Origin: a bacterium
GTDB lineage: Bacteria > Planctomycetota > UBA1135 > UBA2386
DNA: 6,778 nt
Assembly: GCA_011051855.1 (NCBI GenBank)
Contig: DRKG01000238.1
Span: forward strand, 1 to 6,778
Direction: 5' to 3'
The translations under genes were made by a program, and so were the position numbers. Positions 1-6,778 of the stretch are shown piece after piece. How positions within the stretch are numbered: the stretch's first letter is position 1; every line of letters begins with the position of its first letter. The notes below the pieces were generated by a model. That model made no database searches, was not told the origin of the DNA, and was given only the letters and a program-made list of their open reading frames with translations.

Positions 1-1668
<1,668 letters not shown>

Positions 1669-1720
1669 GCCTGCACCACCACTAAGCCTGCAAACGGGCC
1701 GAGACCAGTCCCGCCCCGAC

Positions 1721-1749
1721 AGGAACCAGCCATCGTATCGGCGGTTCCT
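1721..1749. repeat. Inverted repeat in the divergent prkA / M28 intergenic region
   Basis: AGGAACC (1721-1727) is exactly repeated in inverted form as GGTTCCT (1743-1749). The 15-nt centre shows further dyad matches (C1730/G1740, A1732/T1738, T1733/A1737), with the symmetry centre at G1735. It lies 53 nt upstream of the prkA start and 45 nt upstream of the M28 start. It could be an operator for a dimeric regulator acting on one or both genes, or a hairpin in a prkA 5' leader. There is no T-run on either side, so a rho-independent terminator is unlikely. No regulator family is recognised from the half-site. Confidence 0.45.
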
Positions 1750-1778
1750 ACCGGTGACATGAACGTTTTGGCCAACGG

Positions 1779-1794
1779 TGCTACCCTGCGCCGA
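1779..1794 (+). promoter_or_regulatory. Probable extended -10 promoter giving a leaderless mRNA for the first M28 gene
   Basis: TGcTACCCT (1779-1787) reads as an extended -10 element: TG at 1779-1780 and hexamer TACCCT at 1782-1787. Six bases separate the hexamer from the ATG at 1794, so transcription would begin at or next to the start codon. No Shine-Dalgarno is visible, and no good -35 sits 16-18 nt upstream. A near-identical arrangement precedes the alpha/beta hydrolase at 3997, which strengthens the call. Confidence 0.5.
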
Positions 1795-2828
1795 TGCATT
1801 CCCGATCGCTGCCCACCCTGGCCACCGCCCGCTTCCTGCTGTTGTCCGCCGCCGGTCTCGCGCTCACGGCGTGCGGTGGTCCCGGCGGCCCCGTCGACGG
1901 CGGCAAGGCGATGGCGCACGTCGAGAAGTTCGTGTCGTTCGGTCCGCGACCGTTCGGCTCCGATGCGCTGGCCAAGACCGCGGACTACATCCAGCAGCAG
2001 ATCGAAAGCCTCGGGCTGAAGATGCAGCGGCACGAGGTCGAGCACCGGCGGGAGAAGAAGACGATCCGCAACCTCTACTGCCGAATCGACGGCGAGGATC
2101 CGGACAACGGCCCGATCCTGATGATCGGCGCCCACTACGACACCAAGCGCACCGAGGGCTGCTCGGAATGGACACACGACGGCCCGTTCCTCGGCGCGAT
2201 CGACGGCGGCGGCGCGCCGGCGGTGCTGATCGAGCTGGCGCGCGCGATCCTGGCGATGAAGGACCGGCCCAAGTGCAACGTCTGGCTCTACTGGATCGAC
2301 GCCGAGGAGTCGATCGATTGGACTTGGAACGACGAGCGCGCCCTGCTCGGCAGCAAGGCATTCTGCCAGATGCTGTCGCAGCAGAAGATCCTGCCGCGCG
2401 TGAAGGCGTTCGTGTTGCTCGACCTGATCGGCAGCAAGGCGATGAAGATCGACAAGGACGGCAACAGCAACGCGCGGCTTCAGGAACTGTTCGCCGACGC
2501 CGCCAAGGCGCTCGGCATCGAGGAACGCGTATATCGCTTCCCGACCGAAGCCGACATCGCCGAGTACCGTCGGCGCGGTCTCAACTGGGGCACCAAGGAC
2601 GACCACGAGAGCTTCATCAACCGCGGCGTGCCGAGCGTGCTGCTGATCGACTTCGCCCGCCGCATTCCGGACGGCGCGCGCGACGAGCGCTACGAAGCCT
2701 GGTGGCACACACCCGATGACGACCTCGACGCAATGGACAGCGATTCGCTGGCGCTGGCGGGCAACCTGGTGATGCAGGCGCTCGCCGACCTCGACGCGTT
2801 CGTGCACGGCAAGAAGAAGCAGCGGTGA
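1794..2828 (+). CDS. Lipoprotein M28-fold glutaminyl-peptide cyclotransferase-like protein (first paralogue)
   Basis: The 344-residue product resembles animal-type glutaminyl cyclase (QC), a single-zinc member of the M28 fold that converts N-terminal Gln to pyroglutamate. The N-terminus is a lipoprotein signal: a hydrophobic run at about 13-24, then lipobox LTAC with C27. A Gly-rich linker follows, with Gly rather than Asp at +2, which favours outer-membrane sorting in a Gram-negative. Motifs in order are AHYDTK (113-118), AIDGGG with D137 (predicted Zn ligand), DAEES with E171/E172 (catalytic Glu and Zn ligand), W176, LLDLIG with D210, KDDH (268-271) and WWHT with H305 (Zn ligand). By remembered alignment these match human QC D159, E201/E202, W207, D248, the DDH motif and W329/H330. 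W176 and W304 favour QC over a generic aminopeptidase. The start is supported by the promoter and signal peptide. The stop overlaps the start of the next gene, so the two probably form an operon. A di-zinc aminopeptidase remains possible. Confidence 0.85.
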   Translation: MHSRSLPTLATARFLLLSAAGLALTACGGPGGPVDGGKAMAHVEKFVSFGPRPFGSDALAKTADYIQQQIESLGLKMQRHEVEHRREKKTIRNLYCRIDGEDPDNGPILMIGAHYDTKRTEGCSEWTHDGPFLGAIDGGGAPAVLIELARAILAMKDRPKCNVWLYWIDAEESIDWTWNDERALLGSKAFCQMLSQQKILPRVKAFVLLDLIGSKAMKIDKDGNSNARLQELFADAAKALGIEERVYRFPTEADIAEYRRRGLNWGTKDDHESFINRGVPSVLLIDFARRIPDGARDERYEAWWHTPDDDLDAMDSDSLALAGNLVMQALADLDAFVHGKKKQR

Positions 2829-3886
2829 CCGGCGCCATGCGATGGTCCGCGATCATCTTGTTGGCGATCGGAGGCTTCGGCGCCTGCCTGGGCGCTGCGT
2901 TGACCTACCGCCAGCGGCGTCAGACGAACCAACCGACGACGCCCGAGCCGGCGATCAGCGTGCCGGTCGTGATCGACAAGCGCGACGTGCTGCCGCTGGC
3001 GGCGATCAAGGCGCCACCGACGACGGGCGAACTGGCGATGCGCTACGCGCGCACGCTGGTCGGCTACGGGCCGCGCTACAGCCGCCCCAACGGCCGGCCG
3101 ACCCCCGGCTGGACCAGACAGCTCACCTTCATCGCCGAGACCCTGAAGCAGGCCGGACTCAAGGTCGAGCGCGACACGTGGACGGATCGCAAGGAGTTGA
3201 TCACGTTCACCAACCTCTCGGCTCGGATCCCCGGCCGCGGGCGAGAACGCATCGTGCTGGCGTGCCATCACGACACCAAGTGCACGACCGGGCACCCTAC
3301 GCCCGAACACAACTTCGAGTTCGTCGGCGCCAACGACGGTGCCAGCGGGGTTGCCCTGCTGCTGGCGTTGGCACCGGTGCTACGGCAGCGCGACAACGCC
3401 GCGAGCATCGAACTGGTGTTCTTCGACGGCGAGGAGAGCCTCGACTGGCACTGGAACGACGCCGCCCGCGCGCTGTTCGGCAGCAGGCGCTATGTCAAAC
3501 GCCACCGCGACGCGCGGTTGCTCGGCAACGAGCCGCGCATCGTCGCAATGGTGTTGCTCGACATGGTCGGCCGGAAGGATCTGCACATCCAGGAGGAGCT
3601 CTATTCGACCGAACTCCTGCGTCGCATCTGCTGGTCGGCGGCCGTCGCCAACGGCTACCGCCAGCAGTTCTACCGTCGCGCCGAGCGCGCCGCCGACGAC
3701 CACACGCCGTTCCTCGAGGTCGGCATTCCGGCGGTCGACCTGATCGACCTCAACGGCAACCCGACCTGGCATACGCCCTACGACACTCTCGACAACATGT
3801 CCGCGACCAGCCTCCAACAGGTCGCCGACGTCGTGCTGACGATGCTGCCGGCCGTCGAGCAGGCCTACGTCACCGAACCCAGGTGA
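2825..3886 (+). CDS. Membrane-anchored or exported M28-fold glutaminyl-peptide cyclotransferase-like protein (second paralogue)
   Basis: The product is 353 residues if started at GTG 2825, which overlaps the upstream TGA as GTGA, or 349 from the in-frame ATG at 2837. Neither start has a strong Shine-Dalgarno, and the overlap suggests translational coupling. A hydrophobic segment at about 8-27 is followed by RQRR and a Pro/Thr-rich stretch, which fits a signal anchor or signal peptide. C21 lies in FGAC, a poor lipobox. The catalytic region parallels its neighbour: ACHHDTK (146-152), GANDGAS with D171, FFDGEES (199-205) with E203/E204, W208, LLDMVG with D246, ADDH (290-293) and TWHT with H316. 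ACHxD and FFDGEE are especially close to human QC. C147 matches the first Cys of the human active-site disulfide, but its partner position near 176 is not Cys. I predict pyroglutamate formation outside the cytoplasm, with M28 aminopeptidase as the alternative. The mid-region differs enough from the first paralogue to suggest an old duplication. Confidence 0.85.
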   Translation: MTGAMRWSAIILLAIGGFGACLGAALTYRQRRQTNQPTTPEPAISVPVVIDKRDVLPLAAIKAPPTTGELAMRYARTLVGYGPRYSRPNGRPTPGWTRQLTFIAETLKQAGLKVERDTWTDRKELITFTNLSARIPGRGRERIVLACHHDTKCTTGHPTPEHNFEFVGANDGASGVALLLALAPVLRQRDNAASIELVFFDGEESLDWHWNDAARALFGSRRYVKRHRDARLLGNEPRIVAMVLLDMVGRKDLHIQEELYSTELLRRICWSAAVANGYRQQFYRRAERAADDHTPFLEVGIPAVDLIDLNGNPTWHTPYDTLDNMSATSLQQVADVVLTMLPAVEQAYVTEPR

Positions 3887-3980
3887 CGCGGCCATAATAG
3901 AGGTATCAGGCTCTCCTGACGCAACCGCCCGGCTGCCATCACGCCGCGGGAACGACCTGTCGCAGGCAAGTGACACCGCG

Positions 3981-3997
3981 TGCTATCGTCCGCGCGA
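3981..3997 (+). promoter_or_regulatory. Probable extended -10 promoter giving a leaderless mRNA for the alpha/beta hydrolase
   Basis: TGcTATCGT (3981-3989) has TG at 3981-3982 and hexamer TATCGT at 3984-3989. The ATG at 3997 begins 7 nt after the hexamer, which puts the transcription start at the initiation codon. The block GTGCTA-Y-C-S-T-S-CGC upstream of ATG is shared with the first M28 gene. No clear -35 is visible. This promoter implies that the hydrolase can be transcribed separately from the upstream pair and supports ATG 3997 as the start. Confidence 0.5.
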
Positions 3998-4785
3998 TGC
4001 CGACCGTCGAGCGCCAGGGCCGCACCATCCATCACTCCCGCGAAGGCGACGGCCCCGGCGTCGTGCTGATCCCGGGCCTCGGCTCCGGCGCGCGGTTGTT
4101 CGGCACGCTGCCGCGCCGGTTCGCGCGCCACGGCTTCACCTGCTGCGCGATCGACCCGGTCGGTCTGTCGCCGTCGAGCCCGCTGCCCGGTGGCATCTTC
4201 GACTTCGCACAGGCGGCGCACGACGTGCTCGCGGTGGCTGCGACCCTGCCGCCGCCGGTGACGCTGGTCGGCACTTCGCTCGGCGGCAAGGTCGCGCTGC
4301 AGGCGGCGGCGATGCAGCCGCAGCACGCCCAGCGGCTGGTCATGCTCGGTAGCGCCGCGGTGCAGACCGCGCGCAGCCGGCGGATCTACCGCTGGTTCGA
4401 GATCTTGTGCAGCGAGCTCGACGGCCGCTACCTCGGCGAGCTGACCGCACCGTTCTTGTTCGGTGAGACCTTCCTGAACGAGAAGCCCGGCGTCGTCGAC
4501 GACATCATCCGCAGCACCAGGCCGAGCGCCGAGTCGCGCGCGTTCATGCGCGCCCAGGCGCGGGCGCTGCAGGCGTTCGACGGCCGTGCGCTGTGTGCAC
4601 AGGTGGCGATGCCGACGCTGTGCCTCGGCGGGGCCGAGGACACGCTGACGCTGCCGAGCGAGGTCGCCGCGACCGCAGCCCTGCTGCCGAACGCCGAACA
4701 CCACTGCCTCGCCCGCGCCGGACACAGCCTGTTGCTCGAGAGCCGCGAGGCGTTCGATCGTGTGGCCGCATTCGCCAGCGCGTGA
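3997..4785 (+). CDS. Alpha/beta-fold hydrolase, substrate unknown
   Basis: This is a 262-residue single-domain alpha/beta hydrolase with no signal peptide, so probably cytoplasmic. Visible family features are a strand and oxyanion loop VVLIPGLGSG (22-31), where the usual HG is PG. The nucleophile elbow GTSLGG (92-97) has S94. An acid strand LCLGGAEDT (208-216) has D215, and AGHSLLLE (241-248) has H243. The triad S94-D215-H243 is therefore complete. Residues about 122-200 between the elbow and the acid strand form a helical cap that probably sets the substrate. The general layout resembles small esterases, lipases and MhpC/BioH-like enzymes, but nothing pins down a substrate. An in-frame GTG at 3970 would add nine residues; I prefer ATG 3997 because it directly follows a promoter-like TGcTATCGT and leads into the conserved core. 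The gene lies 110 nt after the M28 pair and converges on the minus-strand genes to its right. Confidence 0.88.
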   Translation: MPTVERQGRTIHHSREGDGPGVVLIPGLGSGARLFGTLPRRFARHGFTCCAIDPVGLSPSSPLPGGIFDFAQAAHDVLAVAATLPPPVTLVGTSLGGKVALQAAAMQPQHAQRLVMLGSAAVQTARSRRIYRWFEILCSELDGRYLGELTAPFLFGETFLNEKPGVVDDIIRSTRPSAESRAFMRAQARALQAFDGRALCAQVAMPTLCLGGAEDTLTLPSEVAATAALLPNAEHHCLARAGHSLLLESREAFDRVAAFASA

Positions 4786-4828
4786 AGCGGGACGACGGGG
4801 CGCGCGCGGAACGTCGCACCGCCGTCGC

Positions 4829-5238
4829 GAAGTTCGCGTAGTGCAGCATGGTCAGGCCCGCGGCCAGCATCGGACCGAGCGCGCAGCCCGGTGGCTGCGG
4901 CGTCAACGCCACCATCTCCAGGCGGCAGTGTCTGAGCTCGGCCGCGGTGTACACGTCGGGCAACAGCGAAGCGAAGGCGCCGCGCGGTGCGCAGCCGGCG
5001 CCGTCACCGCGGTGCCGTAGCGCAACACCGCCCCCTGCCGCAGCAGCCAGTCGGCCAGCGCGCGAATCGCGACCGGTGGGTCGACGTTGGCCTCGTGCGG
5101 ACTGCGCGCGACCACCTCCGTCGGGGTGCACGATTCGACGCCGGGCAGCGAACCGGCGGCGGCGAACTCCTGCAGCACGCGCCATTCGTCGTCGGCGCCG
5201 GCGAGGCCGAAGACGAACAGCTCCAGACGGTGCTTCAT
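4829..5238 (-). pseudogene. Decayed fragment of a FAD-dependent oxidoreductase (DAO superfamily, TIGR03364/HpnW-like)
   Basis: Two adjoining minus-strand pieces match consecutive parts of one family but in different frames. Piece one, 5238 to about 5002, contains EWRVLQEFAA, a SPHEANVDPPVAIRALADWL segment and RYGTAVT, typical of the substrate domain of glycine/D-amino-acid-oxidase-like flavoproteins. Its frame then runs to a stop at 4905-4903 with no further resemblance. Piece two, about 4975 to 4829, contains FASLLPDVY, CRLEMVALTPQPPG, LGPMLAAGLT and LHYANF, the conserved central motif of TIGR03364-type proteins. It is offset so that a -1 shift would be needed to read through, as after a 3n+1-base deletion. 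The N-terminal GxGxxG FAD-binding domain and the C-terminal third are absent, and the linkers before SPHE and after GTAVT look too short. TIGR03364 members are often found near phosphonate-use genes; none are visible here. This remnant is all I see in the 473-nt interval 4786-5258. Identification is from memory of the family motifs. Confidence 0.72.
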
Positions 5239-5258
5239 CGGTCGGTCGTCCGCCACTG

Positions 5259-6548
5259 CTACTCGAGGGGCACGATCCAGCTCGCGGCGAGGCTCGCATC
5301 GCCGCGCGCTTCGGTCGTCCGGCACAAGGTCGCGAGCGTCGGCGCCGGCTGCACCGTGCGCACGGGCCCGTCCGCCGGAGCCAGTTCGACGGGCTCCGTC
5401 AGGTCGACGAGGCGCGCATCGAGCCAGGCTTCGACCCGCGGTCCGTCACCGACGTCGTAGGCGATGCGGTGTGTCGAGGCGATCGCCTCGCAGCGCCGAC
5501 CGGAAACTGCCCGTTCGGTGTGCAGCCAGTAGTGGTCGCACACCACCGCATCGCTCAGAACCCAGATCAACTGCGCCGGCGTGGTCTCGCGCGCCAGCGG
5601 CACCAGATCCTGAAGCAGGTCGCGATCGGGCAAGCCGGTGTGGCCGTTGTCCTCGACCAGCATGAAGCGCGTCGGATAGCGCCCGGGGTGCTTCGCCTGC
5701 AGTTCCGCGAGCACGCCGGCAAACGCCTCGCAACGCGACCGCCGGCCGTAGGCCGTATCACGGCCCCCGACCATGAACGAGAACCGCAGCGAATGCAGGC
5801 CGTCGGGAACGCTTTGCCCGTCGGTCGGCGCAGCCGCGCTGGCATGCACCGCCGCGAACCGGTGCGGCAACTTCGGACCGACGACAAACGCCCCGTAACC
5901 ACCGTGGCTGTAGCCGATCGCGATGACGCGGTCCGCGTCGACGCCGTCGCAGACGACGAACTGCCGGATCAGCTTTTCGAGCACCGGGTAGAAGTAGTCG
6001 GTGTAGAAGCCGTTCCATTCGTCGGTCGGAGCCCGCAGCGCGCAATACAGATAGCCTCCGGCCTCCGGGTGGTCCCTGTAGTAGACCTGCATGTGGCGCC
6101 ACTGGGCGTCGTTGACATGCTTGGGCACACCACCACCGCCGTGCATCGCAATCACCAGTGGCCACCCGTTCGCGGGCCGCTTGCCAACCTGCTTGACCGT
6201 GAACACGCACTCGCGCCCTCGGGCCCGGACGATGTGTCGCTCGTGGTCAGCTCGCAGCAGGGGGCGCTCGTGCTCGCGCCACGCGCGCGCAACCAATCCC
6301 CGCAGGCGAGCATCTCCCGGAGCCGTTCGCAACTCGGCATCCAGAGTGCGGTCGAAGGCGAAACCCTGCCGCTGTTCCTCGCCAGCCGCATAGAAGCGCC
6401 GCAACCGACGCAGCAAGGCGTCCTCACCGCTGCCCTGGCCAGGCCAGTGGCGCCCCCTCGGAGGGAGTTCCGTTGGATGCTGCGGCGTCTGCTGGGCGGC
6501 CAGCCCGGCACACACGCTGCACAACAGCAGAACGGCAGATTGGATCAT
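5259..6548 (-). CDS. Secreted alpha/beta hydrolase (feruloyl esterase / PHB depolymerase type) with C-terminal module
   Basis: The product is 429 residues, predicted to act in the periplasm or outside the cell. The N-terminus (residues 1-18) is a signal peptide with a hydrophobic run AVLLLCSVCAGLAA. The likely cleavage follows A18, leaving Q19 first. Residues about 20-110 form an Arg-rich helical lead-in. The catalytic domain, about 110-320, has an oxyanion loop MHGGGG (135-140), nucleophile elbow GYSHGG (212-217) with S214, a probable acid D264 in VGGRDTAYG, and H303 in DNGHTG. Residues about 325-429 (QLIWVL, CDHYWLHTE, ARLVDLTEPVEL, ATLCRTTEARGD) form a predicted beta-rich C-terminal module like that in many planctomycete esterases. 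Seven cysteines remain in the mature part. The substrate is probably an ester of a polysaccharide, phenolic or polyester, but the sequence does not say which. No Shine-Dalgarno lies at the usual distance. TACAAA, 6 nt before the ATG, could be a weak -10. Confidence 0.86.
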   Translation of the reverse strand: MIQSAVLLLCSVCAGLAAQQTPQHPTELPPRGRHWPGQGSGEDALLRRLRRFYAAGEEQRQGFAFDRTLDAELRTAPGDARLRGLVARAWREHERPLLRADHERHIVRARGRECVFTVKQVGKRPANGWPLVIAMHGGGGVPKHVNDAQWRHMQVYYRDHPEAGGYLYCALRAPTDEWNGFYTDYFYPVLEKLIRQFVVCDGVDADRVIAIGYSHGGYGAFVVGPKLPHRFAAVHASAAAPTDGQSVPDGLHSLRFSFMVGGRDTAYGRRSRCEAFAGVLAELQAKHPGRYPTRFMLVEDNGHTGLPDRDLLQDLVPLARETTPAQLIWVLSDAVVCDHYWLHTERAVSGRRCEAIASTHRIAYDVGDGPRVEAWLDARLVDLTEPVELAPADGPVRTVQPAPTLATLCRTTEARGDASLAASWIVPLE

Positions 6549-6581
6549 TCCGTCTTTGTACCCTCTCCGCCCCGCTCCGGA

Positions 6582-6778
6582 TCAGCCCGCTTTCAACTCG
6601 CCGAGGTGGAACATCCACAGGCCGGTCCCGGTCGCCGCCAGCACGCTGACCAGCCACAAGATCACGCAGATGCGGTGCCAGAGGCGGGCACGCTCGGTGC
6701 GCCACAGCATGATCCCCGTAACCAGCACGGGCAACGCCAGCAGGCCACCGGCTTTGGCGAACACCAGATGCACCGCCA
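6582..6778 (-). CDS. Small membrane protein, two transmembrane helices, possibly incomplete at the window edge
   Basis: An open frame enters from the right edge and ends at TGA 6584-6582. From an internal GTG at 6773 it gives 63 residues; two upstream codons are also open, and the first could be a start (NTG, with N outside the window). Thus the protein may be either a fragment or an almost complete 65-residue protein. Counting from the GTG, hydrophobic helices lie at about 7-24 (GGLLALPVLVTGIMLW) and 35-55 (ICVILWLVSVLAATGTGLW), joined by a basic loop RTERARLWHR. Three His (2, 33, 56) lie near the helix ends, and each helix has a small-residue TG. This pattern is seen in small membrane families including some haem-binding ones, but I do not recognise the family. 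The gene ends 33 nt before the secreted hydrolase start on the same strand, so co-transcription is possible. Confidence 0.6.
   Translation of the reverse strand, partial: AVHLVFAKAGGLLALPVLVTGIMLWRTERARLWHRICVILWLVSVLAATGTGLWMFHLGELKAG

Noticed and set aside
3893..3898. CATAAT as a -10 box just after the second M28 gene
   Set aside because: No matching -35 and about 100 nt from the next start; the TGcTATCGT element directly before the ATG is a better candidate.
3906..3919. TCAGG-CTCT-CCTGA hairpin after the second M28 gene as a terminator
   Set aside because: The stem is only 5 bp and no T-run follows.
3970..3996. GTG start at 3970 for the alpha/beta hydrolase
   Set aside because: It would place the promoter-like TGcTATCGT inside the coding region and adds nine residues without family support. 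A weak AGG upstream keeps it as a minor alternative.
3865..4725. 286-codon minus-strand open frame opposite the alpha/beta hydrolase
   Set aside because: Antisense shadow of a gene with a complete catalytic triad; its product has no recognisable fold features.
4793..4827. CGACGG / CCGTCG inverted repeat downstream of the alpha/beta hydrolase
   Set aside because: Six-bp GC-only-type arms with a 23-nt loop are expected by chance in such GC-rich DNA; no T-run.
4903..5238. 112-codon frame from ATG 5238 as a functional small protein
   Set aside because: Its first 79 codons match the middle of a larger flavoprotein and the remainder is out-of-frame sequence of the next conserved motif, so decay is the better explanation.
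4544..5299. 251-codon minus-strand frame as an intact gene
   Set aside because: Only about 50 internal codons (4975-4829) resemble a protein family. The rest is Arg-rich, overlaps the neighbouring genes antisense or out of frame, and the preceding family segment is in another frame.

Overview
This is a GC-rich bacterial window (roughly two-thirds G+C by eye) with densely packed genes and no RNA genes, CRISPR arrays or insertion sequences. The long PrkA-type kinase, several secreted or lipid-anchored hydrolases, and an esterase carrying a C-terminal module of a kind I associate with Planctomycetota suggest a Gram-negative, planctomycete-like organism. That assignment is tentative because there is no phylogenetic marker here.

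Layout: 1-1668 (minus) is the first 556 codons of a PrkA serine protein kinase/AAA+ ATPase, which runs off the left edge. A 125-nt divergent intergenic region (1669-1793) carries an inverted repeat and a probable leaderless promoter. On the plus strand, 1794-2828 and 2825-3886 are two overlapping, paralogous M28-fold genes. Both resemble animal-type glutaminyl-peptide cyclotransferases more than ordinary aminopeptidases. After a 110-nt gap comes a cytoplasmic alpha/beta hydrolase (3997-4785) with the same type of leaderless promoter. Between this gene and the next, convergent gene, 4786-5258 holds a decayed, frameshifted piece of a FAD-dependent oxidoreductase (DAO superfamily, TIGR03364/HpnW-like). 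On the minus strand, 5259-6548 encodes a secreted alpha/beta hydrolase of the feruloyl-esterase/PHB-depolymerase type. The right edge (6582-6778, minus) has the end, or perhaps nearly all, of a small two-helix membrane protein.

How the genes may work together: the two cyclotransferase-like proteins are predicted to sit outside the cytoplasmic membrane, where such enzymes convert N-terminal glutamine of exported proteins to pyroglutamate. The secreted hydrolase at 5259-6548 has a predicted signal-peptidase site that would expose an N-terminal Gln (Q19), so it is a plausible substrate for its neighbours. This link is inference. PrkA is divergently transcribed and probably belongs to a separate stress-response unit extending left of the window.
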